NCBI GenBank assembly: GCA_017454585.1
Contig: JAFTCU010000266.1
Coordinates: 1 to 37,909 of the forward strand
Direction: 5' to 3'
Length of the DNA stretch: 37,909 nucleotides
Source: Thermoguttaceae bacterium
GTDB taxonomy: Bacteria; Planctomycetota; Planctomycetia; Pirellulales; Thermoguttaceae
Position numbers and translations under genes: made by a program. The notes beneath the pieces were generated by a model. That model was not told the origin of the DNA, ran no database searches, and was given only the letters and a program-made list of their open reading frames with translations. Below are positions 1-7,488 of the stretch, in pieces (position 1 is the stretch's first letter; every line of letters starts with the position of its first letter).

Positions 1-13
1 AAGGAGGCGCCCA

Positions 14-1096
14 ATGACCCCGATCGATATGACTACGCTTCAGCCGCTTTCGGCCCCGGTTTGGTTCATCTTTTTCTTCAAGATTTTGGGTTTTGTGCTG
101 CACTGCCTCCTGATGAATCTCTGGCTCGTGGCTTTGCCGCTTGCGGTCCTGCTCCACTGGAAAGGCGGCGAGAACGCGCGCCGCTGGGGGAGCCAGCTCA
201 TTCGTCAGATGCCGATTTACATTACGTTCGGCGTGAACTTCGGGATCGTGCCTCTGCTGTTCATCCAGCTCATTTACCCGCAGGCATTTTACCCGGCGAC
301 CATCCTCATGGCGTGGCACTGGTTCCTGATCATTTTCCTGCTGATCCCGGCCTACTACGGCGTTTACCTTTACGCCTACGCTGTGAAGCGTGACCCGGAA
401 AACGTTCCGGCTTACCGCCGTGCCGCAGGTTGGTTCTCTGCGTTCCTGTTCCTCTGCATTGGTTTCTTCTTCGTGAACGCGCTGACGCTTACCGCCCAGC
501 CCGAAATGTGGAAGGAGATCTGGCTGAACAAATCGTTCGCCGGCGCTGCGCTGGGAATCGGCTCCGCCGTGCGTGACGCCGTGATTTGGCCGCGCTGGGG
601 CATGATGTTCGGCCTGGCTTTCGGAACGACTGCCGTTTGGACTCTCGTGGACCGAAACTTCTTCCAGAAGGACGTGACGGACGTGTATCTCACGTGGTCA
701 GCACGTTTCGCAAGAGTCTGCGCTTTCGTCGGGGCCTTCATTTTCGCGGTGTGCAGTGTAGCCTTTACAAAGATGATCACCGGCGTGGAACTCCCCACGT
801 GGGTCAACGCCTGGATCGCGGGACCGGTTCTCGTTTTACTCGTCGTTCTGGCATTTGGAAAAGCCCGATCTGGTTTGCTTGCGCTTGTGGCGCTGGTGCT
901 TCAGGTCGTCTCGCTGGCGGTTTTCGCCTGTGTGCGTCAGTGGATCCAGACGGCCCAGCTGAACGACTTCCTCCCGATCGATCAGTTCAAGGTCGTGACG
1001 GACCTTGGCCCGATGTGTCTGTTCCTCGGCACGTTTGTCCTGGGCGTTCTGGTGCTCGTGTGGATGATTACCGCAGCGATTAAAGCTGTAAAGTGA
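14..1096 (+). CDS. polytopic inner-membrane protein, possibly cytochrome-related
   Basis: The start is fixed by a strong Shine-Dalgarno AAGGAGG at 1-7, six bases before the ATG. The 360-residue product is almost entirely hydrophobic, with about nine predicted membrane segments (roughly residues 17-45, 70-90, 95-125, 140-160, 190-210, 233-255, 265-310 and 335-358). It has no cleavable signal peptide and no large soluble domain. Histidines lie in or near helices (H30, H48, and H102 in an AWHWF context), and the segment with QMPIYITFGVNFG followed by an H-containing helix vaguely recalls the b-haem helices of cytochrome bd-type proteins. That resemblance is weak, and I do not recognise a defined family. 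Upstream genes lie outside the window, so the close Shine-Dalgarno could mark the last gene of an operon. It converges on uvrB. Confidence 0.85.
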   Translation: MTPIDMTTLQPLSAPVWFIFFFKILGFVLHCLLMNLWLVALPLAVLLHWKGGENARRWGSQLIRQMPIYITFGVNFGIVPLLFIQLIYPQAFYPATILMAWHWFLIIFLLIPAYYGVYLYAYAVKRDPENVPAYRRAAGWFSAFLFLCIGFFFVNALTLTAQPEMWKEIWLNKSFAGAALGIGSAVRDAVIWPRWGMMFGLAFGTTAVWTLVDRNFFQKDVTDVYLTWSARFARVCAFVGAFIFAVCSVAFTKMITGVELPTWVNAWIAGPVLVLLVVLAFGKARSGLLALVALVLQVVSLAVFACVRQWIQTAQLNDFLPIDQFKVVTDLGPMCLFLGTFVLGVLVLVWMITAAIKAVK

Positions 1097-1101
1097 TTTT
1101 C

Positions 1102-1139
1102 AAAAAAATTATGGGGACGGCGCTGAATGGGTTGTCCCC
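1102..1139 (-). terminator. intrinsic terminator of uvrB
   Basis: Read on the minus strand, GGGGAC and GTCCCC arms (1113-1118 and 1134-1139) enclose a 15-nt loop and are followed within a few bases by a run of seven T (complement of 1102-1108). This lies just beyond the uvrB stop. On the plus strand no T-run follows, so it suits uvrB better than the convergent membrane-protein gene. Confidence 0.75.
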
Positions 1140-1143
1140 CGTA

Positions 1144-3216
1144 TTAACGTGAACGCCTGCGGCCGCGGGGGCGTTTTTCCGGTTTCACCTCCGAGACTGG
1201 TTTTCCTACCGATTTTTTTAGCGCGTCGATACGGTCGCGGATGGCGGCGGCGCGCTCGAATTCCAGCTTCCCGGCCGCCTCCATCATTTCCGCTTCCAGC
1301 TCCGAAATGAATTCCTGCGTCACGATCTCTTCTTCGCTCTTTCGGCCTACAGCGGCGTTCGCGCGGCGATAGGCTTCCGCCTCTTTTTCGATCCCAAGGT
1401 CAATATTTTTCTTGATCGTCTGCGGCGTGATGCCATGCGCGAGGTTGAACTCGTTCTGCATTTGGCGGCGTCTGGCAGTCTCGTCGATGGCGTGGCGCAT
1501 GGCCTCCGTCATTTTGTCGGCATAGAGCAGAACCTTCGCGTTTACGTTTCTCGCGGAACGCCCGATCGTCTGCATCAGCGACGTTTCACTGCGCAGAAAG
1601 CCCTCTTTATCCGCGTCGAGAATGGCCACGAGCGAGACCTCTGGAAGGTCCAGCCCTTCACGCAGAAGGTTCACGCCGACCAGAACGTCAAACTGGCCCT
1701 GACGCAGCTCGCGCAGAAGTTCGACCCGCTCGAACGCGTCCAACTCGCTGTGGAGCCACTTGCACCGGACGTTTTTCTTGAGGAAGTACGCCGAAAGGTC
1801 CTCGGCCAACCGTTTCGTCAGAGTCGTGACCAGGACGCGCTCGCCTTTGGCCGCCCGCTCTTTGACCTGCTCGAGCAGGTGCGGCACCTGGCCGGGGGAT
1901 GCGATCGGCGAGACTGGGGACTCGCCCGCCTTGCACTCGGTCGCAGGGATCACCTCGATGACCGGGTCCAGAAGGCCCGTGGGGCGGATCACCTGCTCGA
2001 TGTATTTCCCGCCGGTCTTTTCCAGCTCGTACGGTCCCGGCGTGGCGGAGACGTAGATCACCTGATTGACGCGGTCCTCCCACTCCGAAAACGTGAGCGG
2101 CCGGTTATCGAGCGCGCTAGGAAGGCGGAATCCGTGCTCAATGAGCGTTTTCTTGCGGTTCCGGTCCGCCGACTGCATCCCGCGGATCTGTGGGACGGTC
2201 ACGTGCGACTCATCGACGAAAAGGAGGTAATCCTCCGGGAAGAAACTGAAAAGCGTGTCCGGTGGTGTCCCCGGCTCTCGGCCCGAAAGCGGCTGGCTGT
2301 AGTTCTCGACCCCCGGGCAGTAACCGACCTGCTGGAGCATTTCGATGTCGTACCGGGTACGGGCGGAGAGGCGCTGCGCCTCCAGAAGTTTTCCTTCGTC
2401 CTTGAACTTTTCGAGCTGTTGGGCCAGTTCCTTGCGGATCTTCACCAGAGCGTTGGCGACGCGCTCCTCGGGGAGGACGAAATGCTTGGCCGGGAAAACG
2501 TCCGCCTCTTCCATGCGCTCCACGACCTCGCCGGAGGTCGGGTCGATAATGGAGATCTGCTCGATCGTGTCGCCCCAAAACTCGAAACGGAAGGCGAATT
2601 CCTCGTAGCTGGGGAAGAGTTCCACGCAGTCGCCCCGGGCGCGGAATTTCCCGCTTTCCAGCTCCATGTCGTTGCGCTCGTACTGGATCTGAATGAGCCG
2701 GCCAAGGAATTCATCCCGGTCGAGCTGGTCATTCACGCGGATCTTGATCATCATGTCCTTGTAATCGGACGGCGACCCAAGGCCGTAAATGGAGGAAACG
2801 CTCGCCACGACGATCACGTCCCGCCGGCTGACGAGAGAACTGGTCGTCGCCAGGCGCAGGCGGTCGATCTCCTGATTGACCGAGGCGTCTTTTTCGATGT
2901 AAATGTCGCGCTGGGGAATGTACGCTTCCGGCTGGTAGTAGTCGTAGTAGCTCACGAAATACGTCACCGCGTTATGCGGGAAGAACTGCTTGAACTCGGA
3001 ATAGAGCTGGGCGGCGAGCGTTTTGTTGTGCGACATGACGAGGGTCGGGCGCTGAACCGCCTGGATCACGTTGGCCATGGTGAACGTTTTCCCGGAGCCG
3101 GTCACGCCCATGAGAGTCTGGACTTTTTCACCGGCGCGAAGCCCCGCCACAAGCTGCTCGATCGCCTCCGGCTGGTCGCCTGATGGCTGAAAAGGAGAAA
3201 CGAGTTGAAAATCCAT
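1144..3216 (-). CDS. uvrB: excinuclease ABC subunit B (UvrB)
   Basis: UvrB is the damage-verifying helicase-like subunit of nucleotide excision repair. It is loaded by UvrA and recruits UvrC in the cytoplasm. At 690 residues it has the usual family length. Visible marks are the N-terminal FQPSGDQPEAI, a Walker A GVTGSGKT at residues 37-44, the beta-hairpin region around YYDYYQPEAYIP, the DEAD-type box DESHVT, helicase motifs near LREGLDLPEVSLVAILDADKEG (in two stretches), and a C-terminal UVR motif (EFISELEAEMMEAA then FERAAAIRDRI) for UvrC contact. The ATG is followed by the canonical MDFQLVSPFQPSGDQP start, although no good Shine-Dalgarno precedes it. It stands alone without uvrA or uvrC in the window. 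Gene identity is not in doubt. Confidence 0.98.
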   Translation of the reverse strand: MDFQLVSPFQPSGDQPEAIEQLVAGLRAGEKVQTLMGVTGSGKTFTMANVIQAVQRPTLVMSHNKTLAAQLYSEFKQFFPHNAVTYFVSYYDYYQPEAYIPQRDIYIEKDASVNQEIDRLRLATTSSLVSRRDVIVVASVSSIYGLGSPSDYKDMMIKIRVNDQLDRDEFLGRLIQIQYERNDMELESGKFRARGDCVELFPSYEEFAFRFEFWGDTIEQISIIDPTSGEVVERMEEADVFPAKHFVLPEERVANALVKIRKELAQQLEKFKDEGKLLEAQRLSARTRYDIEMLQQVGYCPGVENYSQPLSGREPGTPPDTLFSFFPEDYLLFVDESHVTVPQIRGMQSADRNRKKTLIEHGFRLPSALDNRPLTFSEWEDRVNQVIYVSATPGPYELEKTGGKYIEQVIRPTGLLDPVIEVIPATECKAGESPVSPIASPGQVPHLLEQVKERAAKGERVLVTTLTKRLAEDLSAYFLKKNVRCKWLHSELDAFERVELLRELRQGQFDVLVGVNLLREGLDLPEVSLVAILDADKEGFLRSETSLMQTIGRSARNVNAKVLLYADKMTEAMRHAIDETARRRQMQNEFNLAHGITPQTIKKNIDLGIEKEAEAYRRANAAVGRKSEEEIVTQEFISELEAEMMEAAGKLEFERAAAIRDRIDALKKSVGKPVSEVKPEKRPRGRRRSR

Positions 3217-3413
3217 TTTACAATCGATTCAGAAAGTCAATTAATTCCGGGCACAACGGGCAGTACCGCTCTCCGGAAATCGTTTTCAAAAAGGGAAGAT
3301 TCTATTTTACCACGTTTTCAGGTTAAGAAAAGCCCCCCTCCTTTGATTTTTCTCTTGGCCTCAAAAGGACACGGAGCAGGATTTTGGGTCGGGATTTAAA
3401 CAGGAATTTTCAC

Positions 3414-3437
3414 GGATTAGGAGGATTAAAAGGATTT
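3414..3437 (+). repeat. 9-nt-period GGATTA tandem repeat
   Basis: GGATTA, GGATTA and GGATTT begin at 3414, 3423 and 3432, exactly nine bases apart, separated by GGA and AAA. A related GGATTTAAACAGG lies just upstream at 3392. It is non-coding and resembles degenerate ACAGGATTA-type intergenic repeats I associate with various bacterial genomes; function unknown. Confidence 0.6.
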
Positions 3438-3469
3438 CTGTTGATTGGTTCCGTGTATGTTGTTTTTAC

Positions 3470-3585
3470 CTCACGCGGAGATGCGGAGCCGCGGAGGATT
3501 TGAGAATGGGCGCGAATTGCCAAAGGCTAAACGGCCCCAAGTATTCCCACCAATAAAACTCCGCGCCTCCGCATCTCCGCGTGAG
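3470..3585. repeat. 27-nt GCGGAG-rich element in two inverted copies
   Basis: The left copy (3470-3496) begins CTCACGCGGAGATGCGGAG. The right copy (3559-3585) is its reverse complement with one mismatch over 27 nt; the outer 19 nt are perfectly paired. Sixty-two bases separate the arms, and both are flanked outward by T/A runs. Each copy contains three GCGGAG units about 8 bp apart. The transcript could fold into a very stable stem. No transposase or coding frame is associated, so this looks like a dispersed REP-like or MITE-like element. Confidence 0.75.
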
Positions 3586-3642
3586 TTAAAAAAGTAGCGC
3601 TGAGTCTCTCTCCGGTACGCACTTGTCGGATGCCCCTTTTTT

Positions 3643-3852
3643 TCAGGTGGATTTCATTCTCCAAAAGATTCCAAAAATTACCGCGGGAACGAGGAGAAGC
3701 AACAGCCACGGCTGAATGTACCAAAGAATGGCAGTCAAGGACAAAAAGCCCGCAATGTAAAAAATCCAGATCAAAATTTTGCGGGTATTATCATGGAAAA
3801 CCAGAAATTCAGCAAAAATCTGAACAAAAATATCTTTAAAATATTCAAACAT
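3643..3852 (-). CDS. small two-helix membrane protein, unknown function
   Basis: This 69-residue frame has an excellent ribosome-binding site: GGAGGT six bases before the ATG on the minus strand. The product begins MFEYFKDIFVQIF, continues with an amphipathic segment, then two hydrophobic helices (about 26-44 and 47-64) and a short basic tail ending RMKST. I do not recognise a family. It lies between the inverted repeat and the symporter promoter and is transcribed divergently from the symporter. The strong Shine-Dalgarno and clear membrane topology argue that it is real despite its size. It could be a small stress or envelope protein, but nothing in the sequence says which. Confidence 0.7.
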   Translation of the reverse strand: MFEYFKDIFVQIFAEFLVFHDNTRKILIWIFYIAGFLSLTAILWYIQPWLLLLLVPAVIFGIFWRMKST

Positions 3853-3948
3853 GATCGACCTCCATAAGAATTAAACCATTTTCCCTGAAAAAAGTCAAGT
3901 GGGGACCATGAAAAAATGAATGTTTATCAAAAATTTCCGCCCCCCCTC

Positions 3949-3976
3949 TTTTCAAACGTTCATAATCATTTATAAT
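3949..3976 (+). promoter_or_regulatory. sigma70-type promoter of the symporter-hydrolase operon
   Basis: The -10 is TATAAT at 3971-3976. A poor -35 (TTTTCA, 3949-3954) sits 16 bases upstream, abutted by the pyrimidine box CCCCCCTCTT. The leader to the ATG at 4029 is about 45 nt and shows no Shine-Dalgarno. Confidence 0.6.
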
Positions 3977-4028
3977 ACTGAAATCGTATAGTTTCCATTT
4001 CCTGAAATCCTTAACCATTTAAACGATT

Positions 4029-5639
4029 ATGTTACTGATCTGGCTTTTAACGATCCTTTTCGTCTTCATTACGATCTGCGTCGGCGTGTGGGGAATGAAA
4101 CGTTCCCGGACGCTGGGCGACTTCTTCATCGGCGGGCGAACGCTTGGCCCGTGGGTCTCCGCCTTTGCGTACGGCACAAGTTACTATTCCGCCGTGATGT
4201 TCATCGGCTTTGCCGGTCAGCTCGGGTGGGGGTTCGGTCTGAACGTCCTCTGGATCTCCTTCGGGAATACGTTCCTCGGGTGCCTGCTGGCGTGGTTCGT
4301 GCTCGGGTACAGGACGCGCCGCATGACGCAGCGTCTCGGCGTGATGACCATGCCGGAGTTTTTTGACCGGCGGCTGAACGCTCCGATGCTCAAGATCTTC
4401 GCGGCCGTGATCATCTTCCTGTTCCTCCTTCCGTACAGTGCCGCGGCATTCACGGGCCTCGCTTACCTGTTCAAGGTCACGCTCGGGATCGATTTCGCGT
4501 ACGCCCTGATCGGGATGTGCGTCGTGACGGCGATTTACCTCATTCTGGGCGGCTACATGGCGATCAGCCTGAACGACTTCATCCAGGGGACGGTCATGCT
4601 CGTCGGGTCGATCCTGATGTTCCTGATCCTGACGCACAAAGTGGGTGGTTTCTCCGAGGCCATCTCGACGATCCAGACGAACTACCCGGCCCACCTCGGC
4701 GGGAAACTTCCCCCGTGGTACATCATCGCAGGCGCGACGTTCATGACCTCGTTCGGGGTCTGGGGCCTCCCACAGATGGTCCAGAAGTTTTACGCGATCA
4801 AGGACGAAAAGCAAATCCTGCGCGCGGCGATCGTCACGACAGTTTTCTCCTTCGTCGTGGTTTTTGCCGGCTACTTCAACGGCAGCATGATGCACATTTT
4901 CTACACGAATCCGGCGGTCGTTACGACGTCCGAAGAGGCCGCGGCGTATGAAGAAGCCCTTCAGAAAACCGGGACCTTGAAAGATGAGAACGGGAAGATC
5001 GTCCCGACCCCCGCGCCGTACGTTACGAACGAGGACGGCAGCCAGAAGAAAAAGAGCGACAAACCGATCATCGCGTACGATGAGCTGGTCCCGCGTCTGC
5101 TTCAGACGCAGCTTCCGCCGGCACTCATGGCGGTCATCGTCGTGTTGGTCCTTTCTGCCACGATGAGCACGCTCTCCTCGCTGATTTTGGTCGCGTCGAG
5201 CGCCATCGCCATCGACCTTTACAAAGAACACGCCGATCTTGACGAATCGTCGCAGAAACCGCTTTACCTGATCCGGTTCCTGAACGGGCTTTTCATTCTG
5301 ATCTCGGCACTGCTGGCGCTTTTCAAGTTTTCGTTCATCGTGGCGATGATGTCCCTCTCGTGGGGCTGCGTCGCGGGTGCGTTTATGGCGCCGTACCTTT
5401 ACTCACTTTACTGGAAGCGGCTCAACAAATACGGGGCCGTCGCCGGAATGGTGACCGGTTTGACGCTGAACATCGTCCTGTTCCTGTGCGGCGTGAACTC
5501 GACGCTGGCCGCCTCGCTGGCCATTCTGGTTCCGTTCATCGTGATCCCGGTCGTGACGCTCTGCACACCCAAGCCGGATAAAGAATTGGTCGATTCCGCC
5601 TTTTACGACAAATTAGAATCTGGAGTTGAAACGGTATGA
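4029..5639 (+). CDS. sodium:solute symporter (SSS family)
   Basis: A 536-residue polytopic permease of the SSS/SLC5 family, which couples solute import to sodium entry across the inner membrane. Family marks are the first helix from the N-terminus, the FFIGGRTLGPWVSAFAYG segment at about residues 31-50 (compare the GGRxLGPW signature), YYSAVMFIGFAG, the ILGGYMAISLNDFIQG segment, and the SATMSTLSSLILVASSAIA helix. About 12-13 helices are expected. A hydrophilic insert of some 60 residues with KKK and acidic residues lies at about 295-355. Substrate cannot be read; sugars, organic acids, sialic acid and pantothenate are all possible for this family. Its stop overlaps the next gene's start (ATGA), so the two are translationally coupled and probably act on the same compound. 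Confidence 0.93.
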   Translation: MLLIWLLTILFVFITICVGVWGMKRSRTLGDFFIGGRTLGPWVSAFAYGTSYYSAVMFIGFAGQLGWGFGLNVLWISFGNTFLGCLLAWFVLGYRTRRMTQRLGVMTMPEFFDRRLNAPMLKIFAAVIIFLFLLPYSAAAFTGLAYLFKVTLGIDFAYALIGMCVVTAIYLILGGYMAISLNDFIQGTVMLVGSILMFLILTHKVGGFSEAISTIQTNYPAHLGGKLPPWYIIAGATFMTSFGVWGLPQMVQKFYAIKDEKQILRAAIVTTVFSFVVVFAGYFNGSMMHIFYTNPAVVTTSEEAAAYEEALQKTGTLKDENGKIVPTPAPYVTNEDGSQKKKSDKPIIAYDELVPRLLQTQLPPALMAVIVVLVLSATMSTLSSLILVASSAIAIDLYKEHADLDESSQKPLYLIRFLNGLFILISALLALFKFSFIVAMMSLSWGCVAGAFMAPYLYSLYWKRLNKYGAVAGMVTGLTLNIVLFLCGVNSTLAASLAILVPFIVIPVVTLCTPKPDKELVDSAFYDKLESGVETV

Positions 5640-6466
5640 AAAAGTTTTTCATTTTTGCTTGTGCGTGGCTGGTTTCCCTATGTGTTTTCGCCGAGGAAAT
5701 CACCCGCGATCTGGCGTACTACGGGCCCGAGGCTGAGATCACCGGCGACGCGGAGTACGCCCGCGAGCGATGCAAGCTGGACGTTTACCGTCCCGAGACC
5801 GTCGAGTCGCAGAACGCCCCGGTCGTGGTCTGGTTCCACGGCGGCGGACTGTCGGGCGGAAACCGCCACATTCCGGGCCAGTTCAAGGACCAGAAATTCC
5901 TGGTCGTCCCGGTCAACTATCGGCTTTACCCCAAGGCGCACTGCCAGGACGCGATTTTCGACGCGGCGGCCTCAGTCGCCTGGGTTTTCGACCACATCGC
6001 CGAGTACGGCGGCGACCCGAAAAAAGTTTACGTTTCAGGCCACTCTGCCGGCGGTTACTTGAGTGCCATGGTCACGCTTGATCCGCGCTACCTCGCCAAA
6101 TTCGGCAAGAGCAGCATAGACCTGGCGGGTGCGTTCCCGGTCAGCGGCCAGATGACGACGCATTTCCAGGTGGTCGGCGAGCGCGAAGACCCGACGAAAA
6201 CCCACGGCGCGAATAATCCGCTGCAGATCGATGAGATGGCGCCGCTGCACTACACGTCGGCCATCTGCCCGAACATTCATTTCCTCGTCGGCGACCCGGA
6301 ACTGGAATGGAAAGGGCGCGTGGAGGAAAATTACCTCATCTCCGCGATGCTGCGTACGGTCAAGGACCACAACGAGGTCGAGATCCAGTCCTACAAAGGG
6401 ACGAATCACGGCACGGTCGCAACGCCCGCGTGTGAGTACGTGAGGGACTACCTCAACCAGAAGTGA
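5636..6466 (+). CDS. secreted alpha/beta-hydrolase (esterase-like)
   Basis: This 276-residue protein has a signal peptide (MKKFF, a hydrophobic core, cleavage near residue 19-20), so it acts outside the inner membrane. It is an alpha/beta-hydrolase of the carboxylesterase/BD-FAE type: oxyanion-hole HGGG at 68-71, nucleophile elbow GHSAGG with Ser137, probable acid Asp220 (LVGDPE) and catalytic His258 (GTNHGT). Such enzymes remove acyl groups from small esters or polysaccharide side chains. The start overlaps the symporter stop by four bases, which fixes the start and indicates an operon: release of an esterified substrate, then uptake. The exact ester is an open question. Confidence 0.9.
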   Translation: MKKFFIFACAWLVSLCVFAEEITRDLAYYGPEAEITGDAEYARERCKLDVYRPETVESQNAPVVVWFHGGGLSGGNRHIPGQFKDQKFLVVPVNYRLYPKAHCQDAIFDAAASVAWVFDHIAEYGGDPKKVYVSGHSAGGYLSAMVTLDPRYLAKFGKSSIDLAGAFPVSGQMTTHFQVVGEREDPTKTHGANNPLQIDEMAPLHYTSAICPNIHFLVGDPELEWKGRVEENYLISAMLRTVKDHNEVEIQSYKGTNHGTVATPACEYVRDYLNQK

Positions 6467-6471
6467 GTGAG

Positions 6472-6499
6472 TTTTCAGTTTTCAGATTTCAGTTTTCAG
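6472..6499 (+). repeat. four tandem heptamers TTTTCAG
   Basis: Units begin at 6472, 6479, 6486 and 6493 (TTTTCAG, TTTTCAG, ATTTCAG, TTTTCAG). The last unit is part of the left arm of the hairpin at 6491-6528. It is non-coding and begins five bases after the hydrolase stop. Confidence 0.8.
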
Positions 6500-6528
6500 T
6501 TACTGACTACAACTGATAACTGAAAACT
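6491..6528 (+). terminator. 12-bp hairpin after the symporter-hydrolase operon
   Basis: AGTTTTCAGTTA (6491-6502) pairs perfectly with TAACTGAAAACT (6517-6528) around a 14-nt loop, followed by TTAAAATTTT. The T-tail is interrupted by A, so termination is probable rather than certain. The stem is built from the heptamer repeat. Confidence 0.5.
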
Positions 6529-6550
6529 TTAAAATTTTCCCCGCCCCCTC

Positions 6551-6579
6551 TTTTCAAAACCGATCAAATCCTCTATAAT
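6551..6579 (+). promoter_or_regulatory. sigma70-type promoter of the SDR gene
   Basis: TATAAT at 6574-6579 with TTTTCA at 6551-6556, spacer 17. The sequence before the -35 (GCCCCCTC) closely matches that of the symporter promoter at 3949, and the similarity extends over about 20 bases. Confidence 0.65.
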
Positions 6580-6625
6580 AGACCATAGTTGAAATTTTCC
6601 CACCTTTTTCTTCAGGATTTGACTC

Positions 6626-7402
6626 ATGAAAACTGCAATCATTACCGGCGGGGCGCGCGGGATAGGGCGTGGTATCGCCGAGCACCTTGCGAAAGAAGGC
6701 TGGGCTCTCGCCTTATGCGGCTCGAAACCCGCTGATGAACCCAAAGTCATTCAGGCCGTGGCGGAGATCGCCGCCCTCACCTCCGAAAAAGTCCTTTACT
6801 TCCAGTGCGATGTTTCGTCCGCGACCGACCGTGCCGCTTTCCTCGACGCGGTAGAAAAGGAGTTTGGAACCGTTCAGCTCCTCGTGAATAACGCGGGGGT
6901 AGGTGCGCGTGTTCGGGCCGACGTTCTGGAAATGACCGAGGAAAATTACGAGTGGCTCATGAAGATCAACCTTCAGGGGCCGTTCTTCCTGACGCAGGCC
7001 GTCGCAAAGCGGATGATCGCGGCCCGGGAGGCGGGAAATACCGAGCCGTTCACGATCATCAACACGTCGTCGATCAGCTCGACCGTCGCCTCGATCAGCC
7101 GCGGCGAGTACTGCATTTCCAAGGCCGGCATTTCCATGGCGACGAAGCTCTGGGCGGTTCGGCTGGCTCCGCACGACATTCAGGTTTACGAGATCCGTCC
7201 GGGCATCATCAAGACGGACATGACCGCGGCCGTGACCGAGAAATACGACCGGCTTATCGCGGAAGGGCTGGTGATCCAGAACCGCTGGGGTTTCCCGGAC
7301 GATATTGGGCGCGCGGCCGCCATGCTCGCCCGAGGTGATCTGCGCTACAGCACCGGCCAGGTCATTATGGTCGATGGCGGGATGCAGATCGAACGACTCT
7401 AA
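6626..7402 (+). CDS. short-chain dehydrogenase/reductase, 3-ketoacyl-ACP reductase-like
   Basis: A classical SDR of 258 residues, a cytoplasmic NAD(P)-dependent oxidoreductase. The Rossmann motif TGGARGIG is at residues 7-14 and NNAG at 88-91. The catalytic residues are Ser149 with Tyr162 and Lys166 (EYCISK), and the C-terminal IMVDGGM is typical. The pattern resembles the FabG-like subgroup often annotated as 3-ketoacyl-ACP reductase. It lacks fatty-acid synthesis neighbours, so a role in oxidising or reducing a sugar or other polyol is equally likely. It has its own promoter, an AGGA Shine-Dalgarno about ten bases before the ATG, and sits downstream of a transport/hydrolase operon. Confidence 0.93.
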   Translation: MKTAIITGGARGIGRGIAEHLAKEGWALALCGSKPADEPKVIQAVAEIAALTSEKVLYFQCDVSSATDRAAFLDAVEKEFGTVQLLVNNAGVGARVRADVLEMTEENYEWLMKINLQGPFFLTQAVAKRMIAAREAGNTEPFTIINTSSISSTVASISRGEYCISKAGISMATKLWAVRLAPHDIQVYEIRPGIIKTDMTAAVTEKYDRLIAEGLVIQNRWGFPDDIGRAAAMLARGDLRYSTGQVIMVDGGMQIERL

Positions 7403-7408
7403 AAGAGT

Positions 7409-7436
7409 GAACAATGAATAACGAATAACGAAGAAT
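7409..7436 (+). repeat. four tandem heptamers of GAATAAC type
   Basis: GAACAAT, GAATAAC, GAATAAC and GAAGAAT follow each other from 7409 without gaps. They lie just after the SDR stop and before the true start of the next gene. This resembles GAATAAC/GAACAAT intergenic repeats that often give rise to spurious ORFs. Confidence 0.75.
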
Positions 7437-7488
7437 GGAAAGAAAAACCAAGACCATTTTTCGTGCCCTTTTTCCCCCTCCACTTCCC

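Larger units (their letters stand above)
3217..3642. other. non-coding intergenic stretch with repeats
   Basis: I see no convincing gene between the uvrB start and the small membrane protein. The short open frames here run across repeat sequence or uvrB leader and lack ribosome sites. The stretch holds two repeat structures listed separately: a 9-nt-period GGATTA tandem and two inverted copies of a 27-nt GCGGAG-rich element. Confidence 0.6.

Noticed and set aside
1435..3183. 582-codon open frame opposite uvrB
   Set aside because: Antisense shadow of a certain gene; composition is Arg/His/Asp-rich with no family pattern or ribosome site.
3205..3399. 64-codon plus-strand frame over the uvrB start
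   Set aside because: Overlaps the uvrB leader, lacks a Shine-Dalgarno and has no recognisable content.
3470..3585. Insertion-sequence terminal repeats
   Set aside because: Only 62 bp lie between the arms, with no transposase and no visible target-site duplication.
3527..3724. 65-codon minus-strand frame across the inverted repeat
   Set aside because: It runs through the repeat element and has no ribosome-binding site.
4047..5231. 394-codon open frame opposite the symporter
   Set aside because: Arg/Asp/Glu/His-rich shadow of a membrane-protein gene.
6472..7436. CRISPR array
   Set aside because: Repeat units are 7 nt with no spacers and no cas genes nearby.
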